The notes beneath the pieces were generated by a model. That model worked only from the letters and a program-made list of their open reading frames with translations. It did no database searches and was not told where the DNA came from. Of a stretch of 64,000 nt of DNA, positions 17,471 through 26,220 are shown one piece after another. How positions within the stretch are numbered: position 1 is the stretch's first letter; the number at the start of each line of letters is the position of its first letter. This stretch comes from Pseudomonas trivialis (GTDB taxonomy: Bacteria; Pseudomonadota; Gammaproteobacteria; Pseudomonadales; Pseudomonadaceae). The stretch lies in assembly GCF_001439805.1 (NCBI RefSeq), contig NZ_JYLK01000011.1:124001-188000 (forward strand). Reading direction: 5' to 3'. A program made the position numbers and the translations under genes.

Positions 17471-19117
17471 TCAGATTGCATGAACCCGTTCTTTCTCCGG
17501 GGCGAGGCTCCTTGTGGGCGGTGAAAGGATCAACTGCGCGGCCTTCTCGGCAATCATCAGCGTGGGTGAGCAGGTGTTGCCGGAGGTGATGCGCGGCATG
17601 ATTGAGGCGTCGGCAATGCGCAGCCCCGGTACGCCGTGTACCCGCAGTTGTGCGTCGACCACGGCATCGCTGTCGCTGCCCATGCGGCAGGTGCCCACCG
17701 GGTGGAAGATCGTCGTGCCGATACGGGCGGCGGCTTCGTGCAGTTGTTCTTCGGTCTGCAACGCCTCGCCGGGCAGGTATTCCACCGGTTTGAACTGGCT
17801 CAGCGCCGGTGCGGCCACGATGCGTCGGGTCAGGCGAATGGCGTCGGCGGCCACGCGCAGGTCTTCGGGATGGCTCAGGTAATTGGGCTGGATCAGCGGC
17901 GCATCTGCCGGGTTGGCCGAGCGAATATCGATACGCCCGCGGCTCTGCGGGCGCAGGTCGCACACCGATGCGGTAAACGCCGGGAATGCGTGCAGCGGTT
18001 CGCCGAAACGCTCCAGGGACAGCGGCTGCACGTGGTATTCAAGATTGGCCGAGGCCTGTTCCGGCCCCGAGCGGGCAAACGCGCCGAGCTGGCTGGGCGC
18101 CATCGACAGCGGGCCAGTGCGGTCATACAGGTATTGCAGGCCCATGCCCATCTTGCCCCACACGGTGCCGGCGATCTGGTTAAGCGTGCGGGCGTTTTCC
18201 AGTTTGTAGATCAGCCGCAGTTGCAGGTGGTCCTGCAGATTGCCGCCGACGCCCGGCAATTCGTGCAGCACCTCGATGCCCAACGGCTTGAGCACGCTGG
18301 AGGGGCCAATGCCCGAACGCTGCAGGATGCCCGGCGAGCCCACGGCACCTGCGCACAACACGATTTCCTTGTGCGCTTTCCAGGTCATCTGCTGGCCATG
18401 TTGACGGCCGACCACCGCTGATGCACGGCCGTTTTCCAGCACCACGCGGTCGACTTCCACGTCGGTCAACACGGTGAGGTTGGGCCGCTGGCGGACGGGT
18501 TTGAGAAACGCCTTGGCCGCGTTCCAGCGCACCCCGGCTTTCTGGTTGACCTGGAAATAACCGCAGCCTTCGTTATCGCCCTGGTTGAAATCACTGACCG
18601 AGGCAATGCCGCTTTGCGCTGCTGCTTCGCGAAAGGCATCGAGGATCGGCCAGTGCAAGCGCTGCTGCTCGACGCGCCATTCGCCGCCGTCACTGTGGAA
18701 TTCCGAGCCACCGGCAAAATGGTTTTCGCTGTGCTTGAACAGCGGCAGCACGTCTTTCCAGGCCCAGCCGGGATTGCCGGCGGCCGCCCAACCGTCGTAG
18801 TCCCGGCCTTGGCCGCGCATATAGATCATGCCGTTGATCGACGAGCAGCCGCCCAGCACCTTGCCCCGTGGGTAACTCAGCGCACGGCCTTGCAGGCCTG
18901 CCTGGGCTTCGGTCTTGAAACACCAGTCGGTGCGCGGGTTGCCGATGCAGAACAGGTAGCCGACGGGAATGTGGATCCAGGGGTAGTTGTCGCGGCCACC
19001 GGCTTCCAGCAGCAGGACGCGGTGGGCGGGGTTGGCGGACAGTCGATTGGCCAGCAGGCAGCCTGCGGGGCCGGCACCGACCACCACGTAATCGTATTGC
19101 GCGGTAGCAAGAGGCAT
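17471..19117 (-). CDS. GMC-family FAD oxidoreductase (choline/alcohol dehydrogenase-like)
   Basis: A 548-residue flavoprotein that oxidises an alcohol to an aldehyde or ketone. The ADP-binding motif is at the N-terminus (YDYVVVGAGPAGCLLANRL). GMC signature 1 is RGKVLGGCSSINGMIYMRG and signature 2 is AGAVGSPGILQRSGIG. The catalytic His region FHPVGTCRMG and the end TSGNTCSPTLMIAEKAA are intact. There is no signal peptide, so it is cytoplasmic or peripheral. It heads an operon with an MHS transporter and is divergent from a LysR gene, a typical layout for catabolism of a small alcohol. The true substrate cannot be read from sequence. Confidence 0.93.
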   Translation of the reverse strand: MPLATAQYDYVVVGAGPAGCLLANRLSANPAHRVLLLEAGGRDNYPWIHIPVGYLFCIGNPRTDWCFKTEAQAGLQGRALSYPRGKVLGGCSSINGMIYMRGQGRDYDGWAAAGNPGWAWKDVLPLFKHSENHFAGGSEFHSDGGEWRVEQQRLHWPILDAFREAAAQSGIASVSDFNQGDNEGCGYFQVNQKAGVRWNAAKAFLKPVRQRPNLTVLTDVEVDRVVLENGRASAVVGRQHGQQMTWKAHKEIVLCAGAVGSPGILQRSGIGPSSVLKPLGIEVLHELPGVGGNLQDHLQLRLIYKLENARTLNQIAGTVWGKMGMGLQYLYDRTGPLSMAPSQLGAFARSGPEQASANLEYHVQPLSLERFGEPLHAFPAFTASVCDLRPQSRGRIDIRSANPADAPLIQPNYLSHPEDLRVAADAIRLTRRIVAAPALSQFKPVEYLPGEALQTEEQLHEAAARIGTTIFHPVGTCRMGSDSDAVVDAQLRVHGVPGLRIADASIMPRITSGNTCSPTLMIAEKAAQLILSPPTRSLAPEKERVHAI

Positions 19118-19157
19118 TTGAGGTCTCGCTTGTTTTTCTTATTGGTTTCATCCTAGT

Positions 19158-19188
19158 TGTTAGTTTTCGTCTTAAAAATGTTAGTTTT
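19158..19188. promoter_or_regulatory. Direct repeats TGTTAGTTTT in the divergent GMC/LysR promoter region
   Basis: Two identical 10-base copies start at 19158 and 19179, 21 bases apart, which is two turns of the helix. They lie in the 130-base AT-rich gap between the GMC gene and the LysR gene. This is where the regulator should bind. The binding role is inferred. Confidence 0.45.
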
Positions 19189-19246
19189 TGCCCAGCTGCT
19201 GTGCGTTTTTAAACAGCGCTGCCCAGGGCCACGCAATGGAGGCGAC

Positions 19247-20140
19247 ATGTTCGACTGGAATGACCTGCGGTTTTTTCTTGAATTACAGCGCAGCGGTCGC
19301 CTGCTCACCGCCGCGCAGCGCCTGAAAACCACGCACGCCACGGTGGCCCGGCATATCGAAGCGATTGAAAAGAGCCTCGGCACCGCATTGTTTGTGCAGC
19401 ATGCCCAGGGCTATGAACTGACGCCCTCCGGCGAAGCGCTGCTCAAGCACGCCGAAGCCATGGAAAACCTTGCCTTGCTGGCCGAAGACGAACTCACCCA
19501 CTCTGCCGCGCCCCTGGGCAAGATTCGCCTGGGCGTGGCGGAAGGGTTGGGCGTGATGTTCCTGGCCGGGCGCATGGGCGGCCTGTTCGAGCGTTATCCC
19601 GGCCTGGAAGTGGAGCTGGTGGCGGTGCCGCGCTTCGTCAGCATCCTCAACCGCGAGGCGGAAATCAGCATCCACCTGGAGCGTCCCAGCGTCGACCAAC
19701 TGGTCACCCGCAAACTCACCGACTACCGCCTGGCGCTCTACGCCAGCCGTGCCTACCTGGACCGCCACCCGCCGATTGAAAAGCGCGAAGACCTCGCGGC
19801 CCATGCCTGGATCGATTACGTCGACGACCTGCTGTTCAGCCAGGAGCTCAAATTTCTCAGCAGCTTCTGCCGCACCCCCAAAGTGGTATTCCATAGCACC
19901 AGCGTCATCGCCCAGCATCAAGCGGCGCGCTCCGGCTTGGGGATCGCCGTACTGCCATGCTTCATGGCCGCCGGCGACCCGGACCTGATCGCGTTGCTGC
20001 CGGAAGAGGGTATTCAGCGCAGCTACTGGATCAGCTCGCGCCGTGAACTGCATAAATCGGTGCGGCTGCGAGTGTTGTGGGATTACGTGGTGGAGCTGTG
20101 CGCACGGGAGCAAGCGCTGTTGCTCGGCGCGCCCACCTGA
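19247..20140 (+). CDS. LysR-family transcriptional regulator
   Basis: A 297-residue LysR-type regulator. The DNA-binding domain (MFDWNDLRFFLELQRSGRLL, TTHATVARHIEAIEKSLG) has the form seen in the GcvA/AmpR-like branch. The effector domain starts near 88. The ATG at 19247 follows a strong GGAGG. It is divergent from the GMC oxidoreductase/MHS transporter pair and probably controls it. After its stop lie only REP sequences. Confidence 0.92.
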   Translation: MFDWNDLRFFLELQRSGRLLTAAQRLKTTHATVARHIEAIEKSLGTALFVQHAQGYELTPSGEALLKHAEAMENLALLAEDELTHSAAPLGKIRLGVAEGLGVMFLAGRMGGLFERYPGLEVELVAVPRFVSILNREAEISIHLERPSVDQLVTRKLTDYRLALYASRAYLDRHPPIEKREDLAAHAWIDYVDDLLFSQELKFLSSFCRTPKVVFHSTSVIAQHQAARSGLGIAVLPCFMAAGDPDLIALLPEEGIQRSYWISSRRELHKSVRLRVLWDYVVELCAREQALLLGAPT

Positions 20141-20198
20141 CGAAACCGGGTAAAAAGGTGGGAGGCGTGGCGCTGTCGTGCAGCCAGTTGCAGCCTCT

Positions 20199-20351
20199 GT
20201 GGCGAGCGGGCTTCTTGTGGCGAGCGGGCTTGCCCCGCGTTGGGGTGCGAAGCGCCCCCAATCCAGCAAAACGCGGTGTACCTGATACGGCTCAGCGTCT
20301 GGTTTTGGGGCTGCGGCGCAGCCCAACGCAGGACAAGCCTGCTCGCCACAA
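20199..20351. repeat. REP pair with a partial tandem duplication
   Basis: It begins with a repeated half-unit (GTGGCGAGCGGGCTTCTT, then GTGGCGAGCGGGCTTGCC), continues with GCGTTGGGGTGCGAAGCGCC, and closes with the inverted copy ending in GCTCGCCAC. It belongs to the same family as the repeats at 22.4 and 27.2 kb. It separates the LysR gene from the convergent glutamine-synthetase-like gene. Confidence 0.75.
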
Positions 20352-20403
20352 GTCTGTAATCGCCTGAAAAGGTGATTTTCGTCCCTGAAGAACAACGCCA
20401 GGT

Positions 20404-21750
20404 TCAGAGAAACCAGCGATACTCCCGCGCATTAATCTCCTGCTGAAACGCCAGGTGGTCCTGGCGTTTGTTCTCGCAATACACGTCAACAAACTCCGCG
20501 CCCAGTGTGTCGCGCACGACCGTGTGGTGCTGCATGGCGCGGACGGCGTCGAGCATTTCCACGGGGAAGTCGGTGCCGCTGCTGCGGTCGTCGTTCAGCG
20601 GGGCGATGGGCTCTTGTCGGGTTTCAAGCCCGTGTTCGAGGCCGGCCAGGATCGCCGCCAGCACCAGGTAGGGGTTGGCGTCGGCGCTGGCCAGGCGGTG
20701 TTCGATGCGCAGGTTGCGCGGGTCGGACTCGGGGATGCGCACGCACGCGTCGCGGTCTTCGAAGCCCCAGCTGGCGCGGGTGGCGGCGTTGACCGTGCCG
20801 CCCAGGCGGCGCAAGGCGTTGTGGTGGGGGGCGAAGATCGGCATGCAATGGGGCAGCAATTGCAGACAGCCGGCCACCGCGTGGCGCAGCGGCTGCTGCT
20901 GGTGCGCGGCCAGCAGGTTGTTGCCCGCCCCGTCGTACAGGCTGACGTGCACGTGCATGCCGCTGCCGGGAAATTGCAGGTAGGGCTTGGCCATGAAGCT
21001 GGCGCGGTAGCCATGCTTGAGCGCCACGCCGCGTGTGCTGCGGCAGAACAGGGCGGCCCAGTCGGCGGCGCGCAGGGCGTCGGCCGAATGGCCGAAATTG
21101 ATCTCGAACTGGCCGGGGCCGATCTCGGCAGTGATTACGGTACTGTCGATGCCCTGGTCCCTGGCGGTTTGCGCCATGTCGTCGAGCACGACGCTGAATC
21201 GCGACAGCCGTTCGATATGCAGGTTGGGCTGGTCGTCGGCGTCATCGCTCAGCGGGTCGCGGGGGAATTGCGGCAGGCCGTTGGCGAGCTTTTTATCGAA
21301 CAGGTAAAACTCCAGCTCGAACGCCACCACCGGGTGAATGCCCTTGTGCTGCAAGCGCTGCAACACCCTGGCCAGCACCTCGCGGGGTTCGAACTCGATG
21401 GGCGCGTCGGTGCCGTCGGAGGTGATCAGCATCTGCCCCAATGGCTGCGACTCCCAGCTCACCGGCTTGAGCGTGCCCGGCACCAGGCGGCGATTGGCAT
21501 CCGGGTCGCCGTCGTTGAAACAGTAATCGCCGATCTTGAACAGCCCGCCCTGAACCCCCAGCAGTACGGCGTTCTGAGGCAGTTTCAGGGGGCTGCCGGC
21601 GGCGACTTTTTCGAGCATCTCCACCGGGTAGCGCTTGCCGTAGAAATGCCCGGGTATGTCCAGAGCGATCAAGTCGACATAGCGCACATCGGGGTGCGTC
21701 TGGCGAAACGCGCGGACTTCGGCCAGCAACGCGCAGGATGGGGTTTTCAC
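20404..21750 (-). CDS. Glutamine synthetase-like gamma-glutamyl ligase (glutamate-polyamine ligase type)
   Basis: A 448-residue member of the glutamine synthetase fold that uses ATP to join glutamate to an amine. It has the family's metal and substrate motifs (AFELEFYLF, ITAEIGPGQFEINF, FMAKPYLQFPGSGMHVHVSL, RIEHRLASADANPYLV). The short N-terminal domain without the adenylylation loop fits PuuA/PauA-type gamma-glutamylpolyamine synthetases rather than GlnA. I start at the GTG at 21750 because AGGAGC lies 7 bases upstream. It follows an XRE-cupin regulator by 11 bases. Polyamine catabolism is the usual role of this pair; the exact amine is not known. Confidence 0.9.
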   Translation of the reverse strand: MKTPSCALLAEVRAFRQTHPDVRYVDLIALDIPGHFYGKRYPVEMLEKVAAGSPLKLPQNAVLLGVQGGLFKIGDYCFNDGDPDANRRLVPGTLKPVSWESQPLGQMLITSDGTDAPIEFEPREVLARVLQRLQHKGIHPVVAFELEFYLFDKKLANGLPQFPRDPLSDDADDQPNLHIERLSRFSVVLDDMAQTARDQGIDSTVITAEIGPGQFEINFGHSADALRAADWAALFCRSTRGVALKHGYRASFMAKPYLQFPGSGMHVHVSLYDGAGNNLLAAHQQQPLRHAVAGCLQLLPHCMPIFAPHHNALRRLGGTVNAATRASWGFEDRDACVRIPESDPRNLRIEHRLASADANPYLVLAAILAGLEHGLETRQEPIAPLNDDRSSGTDFPVEMLDAVRAMQHHTVVRDTLGAEFVDVYCENKRQDHLAFQQEINAREYRWFL

Positions 21751-21761
21751 AGGGGTTGCTC

Positions 21762-22319
21762 CTAGTTGTACACCCACAGCACGCGGGCAGGCACATCGGT
21801 AAGGTTGGCGTAGCGACAGTGGGCGAAACTGGCCAGATGGAAACTGTCGCCCGGGCCGAGGGTGACGCTGTCGACCTCGCCCTCGACCCACAGCGTCAAC
21901 TCGCCTTCGAGCACGAAGCCGGCCTGCTCGGCGCGGTCGCTCATGCTCTGTTCACCACTGTTGGCGCCGGGCGCCAGCAGGCTGTCGAGCAGGGAGAAGG
22001 CGCCGTTCATGCTCGGCGAGACGAGGATGTCGGTGATGCCATTGGCGTAATACACCGTGCGCCGCTCATTGGGACGCGTGACCCAATCCACCGCCTTGGG
22101 CTTGGGCAGGCTGTAGAAATAGGTGGTGGGCACGTCAAGGGCGTGGCTGATGGCGGTGAGGTCCGCCACGGTCGGGCGCGACAGGCCGCGTTCCACCTGG
22201 GACACAAAGCCCACGGAACGCTCGATCTTTTGCGCCAGCTGCGCGAGGGTGAGTTTCTTGTGCTTGCGCAGGTCGTGGATCAGGGCGGCGAGGGTGGCGA
22301 GTTCTTCTTGCTGGTTCAT
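21762..22319 (-). CDS. XRE-family regulator with C-terminal cupin (PuuR-like)
   Basis: A 185-residue regulator with an N-terminal helix-turn-helix (LTLAQLAQKIERSVGFVSQVERGLSRPTV, split about residues 20-48) and a C-terminal cupin (EQAGFVLEGELTLWVEGEV, LGPGDSFHLASFAHCRY) that usually binds a small effector. The fold matches PuuR-type repressors of polyamine use. I use the ATG at 22319. An in-frame ATG at 22343 would place part of a direct repeat inside the gene. It lies directly before the glutamyl ligase gene in the same operon and probably represses it. Confidence 0.88.
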   Translation of the reverse strand: MNQQEELATLAALIHDLRKHKKLTLAQLAQKIERSVGFVSQVERGLSRPTVADLTAISHALDVPTTYFYSLPKPKAVDWVTRPNERRTVYYANGITDILVSPSMNGAFSLLDSLLAPGANSGEQSMSDRAEQAGFVLEGELTLWVEGEVDSVTLGPGDSFHLASFAHCRYANLTDVPARVLWVYN

Positions 22320-22331
22320 GAAATTAATGTC

Positions 22332-22367
22332 GATAAATTTCATGAAAAATTACAGGATAAATTTCAT
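22332..22367. promoter_or_regulatory. Direct repeats GATAAATTTCAT upstream of the XRE-cupin gene
   Basis: Identical 12-base copies occupy 22332-22343 and 22356-22367, 24 bases apart, at the start of the regulator gene. They overlap the region where its promoter and start codon lie. This is a natural site for autoregulation by the XRE protein. No binding data exist in the sequence, so the role is inferred. Confidence 0.5.
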
Positions 22368-22401
22368 ATGGGCAACCAGTGCCAAGGATCTATGCCGAAC
22401 C

Positions 22402-22536
22402 GTGGCGAGCGGGCTTGCCCCGCGTTGGGGTGCGAAGCGCCCCCAATCAAGGAAAACGCGGTGCCTGGTCTTGGGGGCTGCTGCGCAGCCCAACGCGGGG
22501 CAAGCCCGCTCGCCACAACAAGCCCGCTCGCCACAG
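22402..22536. repeat. REP pair with extra half-unit
   Basis: The left arm is GTGGCGAGCGGGCTTGCCCC and the right arm GGGGCAAGCCCGCTCGCCAC, with CCCAACGCGGGG and a short unique loop between. An extra truncated CAAGCCCGCTCGCCAC copy follows at about 22520. It lies between divergent genes, so it is not acting as a shared terminator. Confidence 0.75.
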
Positions 22537-22657
22537 GGAGTTTGCGTTTAACTGAACGGCATCAGGGCAAGCCCGCGTGTCACAAAAACATGGCCTGAAT
22601 GATTCCGCGCGGCTGAGGTCCGAATCTGGGTACGCGTCATTAATTGAAGGAGCACCC

Positions 22658-22966
22658 ATGAAGTCCAGATCCCTAGCTGCCTGCGTTCTCGTTGCTGCAA
22701 GCCTGTCCACCGCCAGCTTTGTGGCCCAGGCCGGTGATACCCCCCAGGAAACCGTGCAGCCTTCCAACATCAATGCCCGTGACTTGAAAGAGGGCGACCG
22801 CGCGCCGGATATTCTGATGCGCGAGGAGTCGGCGGTAAAAGACTGGAAAAAACGTGGCCTCAAGGACCCAGGTGAAAACAACCAGTGGGCTAAGGCGGCC
22901 GACAAGTACGTGCTGCTCAAGACCACCAACGGCACCATTCTTGAGATCACCCCGGCGAAGAAATAA
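22658..22966 (+). CDS. RcnB-like periplasmic protein
   Basis: A 102-residue exported protein. The N-terminal signal peptide (MKSRSLAACVLVAASLSTAS, cleavage near AQA-GD) is clear. The mature part contains EGDRAPDILMREESAVKDW and ends with a segment typical of RcnB/YohN-type proteins (YVLLKTTNGTILEI), which in E. coli take part in nickel/cobalt homeostasis. The ATG follows AAGGAGC. It stands alone, and metal handling is only suggested by the family. Confidence 0.8.
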   Translation: MKSRSLAACVLVAASLSTASFVAQAGDTPQETVQPSNINARDLKEGDRAPDILMREESAVKDWKKRGLKDPGENNQWAKAADKYVLLKTTNGTILEITPAKK

Positions 22967-22987
22967 TCGCGCGCAGCGTTCTGGATC

Positions 22988-23019
22988 AAGGTAACCGGCC
23001 GCAAGGGTCGCGTTACCTT
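22988..23019 (+). terminator. Possible terminator after the RcnB-like gene
   Basis: An 8-base inverted repeat AAGGTAAC / GTTACCTT encloses a GC-rich loop. It lies 22 bases after the stop codon. The run after it has few T residues, so it is a weak candidate. Confidence 0.4.
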
Positions 23020-23062
23020 CCTGCAGATGGGGGAGTTTATCGTTGGGAGAAGGTGTGCTGTT

Positions 23063-23335
23063 TTATCGGGGCGTGATGGAAGGCCAATCATCCAGCGTGA
23101 GCTTGCCCACGGTGTTGCTTTGCAGTTCGTAGCGCAACTCTTCAACCATTCTGGTCACTTCCTCCGGGGTGTGCAGCCGGTTGGTGGTAATCCCGGTGAC
23201 GACCAGGTCCACCCGGCCGGTCTCGGCGTCGTAGACCTTGAGGGTCAGTGACGCATCCCGGCACAGGGTGAACTCGCAGGTTAACGGCAACAGGCCTTCC
23301 TCGATGCAATTGCGCAATTGAGAGACGGTGAGCAT
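23063..23335 (-). CDS. DUF1652-family protein
   Basis: A 90-residue cytoplasmic protein of a family found almost only in Pseudomonas. The N-terminal segment LTVSQLRNCIEEGLLPLTCEF and the middle segment VTGITTNRLHTPEEVTRMVEELR are typical. Its function is unknown. It is encoded alone, behind the PAS-LuxR regulator gene on the same strand but separated from it by about 100 bases. Confidence 0.85.
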   Translation of the reverse strand: MLTVSQLRNCIEEGLLPLTCEFTLCRDASLTLKVYDAETGRVDLVVTGITTNRLHTPEEVTRMVEELRYELQSNTVGKLTLDDWPSITPR

Positions 23336-23438
23336 GCAGTTTCCTTCAGGGCATTCAATGCGGTCCCTCCAAGGTTATTGATCGCTCCCCCGCGCCAGAA
23401 GGCGAATTCGCACTAGAGGCACTAGTGCATTTGCATGC

Positions 23439-24935
23439 CTAAGGCTTGTTTTTCAGGCGCAGTTCTCCGGCAAACAGCCCGCGTTCACGGGCCCAGACGA
23501 TCGCTGCGCTGCGGCTGTGCACCCCCAGTTTGGAATACACCGTGGCCACATGATTACGCACCGTATTGGGCGCCAGCTTCAGGCGCGAGGCGATTTCCTT
23601 GTCGGCCAGGCCTTCGCAGATCAGCCCCAGCACATCGCGTTCGCGCGCAGTCAGGTCGGTGAAGGCCACGTTCGGCAGGTTGGGGCTGTTGACGCTCTTG
23701 GCGTTGGCCAGCTTCTCGATCAGGGTCTGGCTGAACCATGAGGCGTCCTGCATCACTTCTTCGATGGCCGCCACCAGCTCCAGCTCAGAGCGTTTGCGTT
23801 CGGTGATGTTCATCAATACCAGCAGGTAGCAAGGCACGTTTTCGATGCTCACAGTGTCGGCTGACACCACGCAGTCGATCACTTCGTTGCCCTTTTTGCG
23901 CACTTTCAACTCCTGCCCGTCGAGGTTGCCGACTTTTTCCAGGGTGGTGAACAGCTGCGCGCCGGCCGAGGCACTGTCGATAAAGTTGATGTCTTCGATG
24001 GCCTTGCCGATCAGCTCTTCGCTGATGTAGCCGGTGATGTTCATAAAGGCTTCGTTGACGTCCACCACCTGGCGGTTGGCGGCATTGCACACCAGCGTCG
24101 GCACGGGCGTGAGGCGGAAGGATTTGGCGAAGCGCTCCTCGCTCTGGCGCAGGGCGATTTCCGCCTTGCGCCGTGGCTCCAGGTCCATGAAGGAAAACAG
24201 CATGCAGTCTTCCTCGTTCATGTCCAGCGGCTGCCCGGCGACAATCACCAGTTTGCTGCCACCTTCGGGCAGTCTGAGTTCGGCCTGCATCTGCGGGATG
24301 GTATTGCCTTCACCCAGGCGCTGGATGGCCAGGTCCTTGCGCTCGGCCTGTTCCAATACGTCCAGCTCATACACGGACTTGCCGATGACCTGATCGCGGT
24401 TATAGCCGGTCATTTCCAAAAAGCCCTGGTTGACCTTGATGTAGCGCAGATCACTCAGGCGGCAGATCACCGCGGGCGCCGGGTTGGCGTTGAAGGTTTT
24501 TTCGAAGCGCTGCTCGGCGCTGGCCCACTCGGTGGCGTCGCTGAGAATCAGCACCAGCAATTCCGGCTCACCCTTGGCATCGGTGATCACCAGACTGCGC
24601 AGGCGGTGCACCCAGGTTTTGTCCGGGTCGGCGGTGGACGTGACTTCGACCACCACGTCGCTGAACTCATCGCCGGCGGCGGCGCGGGCAAGAGGGTAGC
24701 TGTCCGCTTGCAGCGGGTGGTTGTTCCGATAGCGCAGAGCGAAGCGTTCGGCGTATTGCTGGCCGTCGCCACCGAGGCCCATCACATCGCCAACGCCGTG
24801 CATGGCCAGCGCGGCTTCGTTGGCCCAGAGGATGGTCTGGTCGACCTCGGCCAGGATCACGCCATCGGATAAACCCGAGATGATCTGCTGCAATTGGCGG
24901 CGGTTGGTTTCTTTGGCAAGAACGTCCTGTGTCAT
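23439..24935 (-). CDS. PAS-domain sensor with LuxR-type DNA-binding domain
   Basis: A soluble 498-residue one-component regulator. Three PAS domains follow one another (about 18-130, 140-255 and 265-390; for example FNANPAPAVICRLSDLRYIKVNQGF and LTPVPTLVCNAANRQVVDVNEAF, given in part). A LuxR/FixJ helix-turn-helix ends the protein (LTARERDVLGLICEGLADKE, LKLAPNTVRNHVATVY). There is no receiver domain and no kinase, so it probably senses a ligand, redox state or light by its PAS domains and binds DNA directly. The ATG at 24935 has GGAG upstream. The target genes are unknown. The divergent membrane-protein gene is a candidate. Confidence 0.9.
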   Translation of the reverse strand: MTQDVLAKETNRRQLQQIISGLSDGVILAEVDQTILWANEAALAMHGVGDVMGLGGDGQQYAERFALRYRNNHPLQADSYPLARAAAGDEFSDVVVEVTSTADPDKTWVHRLRSLVITDAKGEPELLVLILSDATEWASAEQRFEKTFNANPAPAVICRLSDLRYIKVNQGFLEMTGYNRDQVIGKSVYELDVLEQAERKDLAIQRLGEGNTIPQMQAELRLPEGGSKLVIVAGQPLDMNEEDCMLFSFMDLEPRRKAEIALRQSEERFAKSFRLTPVPTLVCNAANRQVVDVNEAFMNITGYISEELIGKAIEDINFIDSASAGAQLFTTLEKVGNLDGQELKVRKKGNEVIDCVVSADTVSIENVPCYLLVLMNITERKRSELELVAAIEEVMQDASWFSQTLIEKLANAKSVNSPNLPNVAFTDLTARERDVLGLICEGLADKEIASRLKLAPNTVRNHVATVYSKLGVHSRSAAIVWARERGLFAGELRLKNKP

Positions 24936-25131
24936 GGGCTCTCCGGTCTTTAAGTGCATGAAACTACGACAGGGGAGGTTCGCGAACGTGCAGAAAAAAT
25001 GAGCCCATTGAGGTGCGAATGCACCAATCGATCTAGTGCAGATGGGCCAGGACTGAACGTATGTCGTTTCGCCACACTCACAACATCAAGGCACTTTGCC
25101 TTGCTCCTATAACTTGTGAAGGACCTCTTGT

Positions 25132-26100
25132 ATGACCCCTGTCTATGAAACCAACCGCTCGTTGTTTCGCGTGTCCTGGAGCTCGGTATTGGCCGGTAGT
25201 GCAATTGCACTGGTGACCTATCTGGTCTTGAGCGTGCTCGGCACTGCAATCGGCGCCAGCGCCGTCAACCCGATGGAAGCGGGTAACCCGCTGAGTGGTT
25301 TCGGCACCGGTGCCGGGATCTGGCTGTTTGTTTCGACGCTGGTGGCAATCGCCGTCGGTGCATTCGTGGCCGGGCGTACTGCGCCGGATCGCGGCGGTCT
25401 GCACGGCGTGCTGACCTGGACCCTGACCACCCTGTTCACCACCTGGCTGCTGGCCGGCCTGGCCTCAAGCGTGGTCGGCACCGCCGGCAATGTGGTGGGC
25501 AAAGGCCTGTCGGCTGCCGGCAGCGGTATCGCCGCCGCCGCACCGGGCATCGGCGACAGCATCAAGCAGCAATTGAACGAGCAGGGCATCCAGCTGGACT
25601 GGAACAGCCTGCAAGGTCAACTCGACACCTTGCTCAAGCAAACCGGCAAGCCTGAGTTGGACCCGTCCAACGTCGAGCAGAAAACCGATCAGGCTGCCGC
25701 TGATGGCAAGCAGTCGGCAACCGATGCTGCGAACAATCCTGCCCAGGCCAGCGATGAGTTGAAGCAGTGGTTCGAACGCGTCAAGGCTTCGGGCGAACCG
25801 GCGCTGAACGCTGCCGATAAGGAAGCACTGGTCAATATCGTTGCTGCGCGTACTGGCAAGAGCAAGGCAGAAGCTACCCAGATCGTCGACAACTATGCCC
25901 AGGCTTATCAGCAAGCCATGCAGAAGGTTGAAGAACTCAAGCAGCAAGCCGAGCAGAAAGCCCGCGAAGCCGGTGAAGTGGCCGCCAAGCAACTGTCGCG
26001 CGCTGCCTGGAGCACCTTGGCCATGTTGTTGCTGGGCGCGGCCTTGAGCTTCTTCGTAGGCCGTTTCGCACTGACCAGCCGTCGCGTGCCACTGGCCTGA
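25132..26100 (+). CDS. Membrane protein with coiled-coil periplasmic or cytoplasmic middle domain
   Basis: A 322-residue protein. Three hydrophobic helices lie in the first 125 residues (SVLAGSAIALVTYLVLSVLG, IWLFVSTLVAIAVGAFVAG, LTTLFTTWLLAGLASSVVG). A long hydrophilic, Gln/Ala/Lys-rich middle (about 140-290) is likely helical and in part coiled coil, and a last helix lies near the C-terminus. I recognise no named family. The ATG has AAGGAC at the right distance. A 36-base GC-rich inverted repeat follows. It is divergent from the PAS-LuxR gene. Confidence 0.85.
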   Translation: MTPVYETNRSLFRVSWSSVLAGSAIALVTYLVLSVLGTAIGASAVNPMEAGNPLSGFGTGAGIWLFVSTLVAIAVGAFVAGRTAPDRGGLHGVLTWTLTTLFTTWLLAGLASSVVGTAGNVVGKGLSAAGSGIAAAAPGIGDSIKQQLNEQGIQLDWNSLQGQLDTLLKQTGKPELDPSNVEQKTDQAAADGKQSATDAANNPAQASDELKQWFERVKASGEPALNAADKEALVNIVAARTGKSKAEATQIVDNYAQAYQQAMQKVEELKQQAEQKAREAGEVAAKQLSRAAWSTLAMLLLGAALSFFVGRFALTSRRVPLA

Positions 26101-26106
26101 TTCAAG

Positions 26107-26142
26107 CCAGCGCTCGCGCCACGGTTGTGGCGCAGGCGCTGG
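26107..26142 (+). terminator. Strong GC-rich inverted repeat after the membrane-protein gene
   Basis: CCAGCG, CGCGCCAC and a GGTT loop are mirrored by GTGGCGC and GGCGCTGG, with one mismatch. It starts 7 bases after the stop codon. A T-run is missing, but the stem is long enough to stabilise or end the transcript. Confidence 0.5.
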
Positions 26143-26220
26143 AGACGCGATGAGCAGTCGGCATCGGCGTCAATGAGTGCGTAAAATGGGCGCCTTTCGC
26201 ATATCACGCAAAGGTGCCCC

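Noticed and set aside
20455..21765. A 436-codon plus-strand frame opposite the glutamine-synthetase-like gene
   Set aside because: Val/Gly/His-rich antisense shadow. All conserved glutamine synthetase motifs are on the minus strand.
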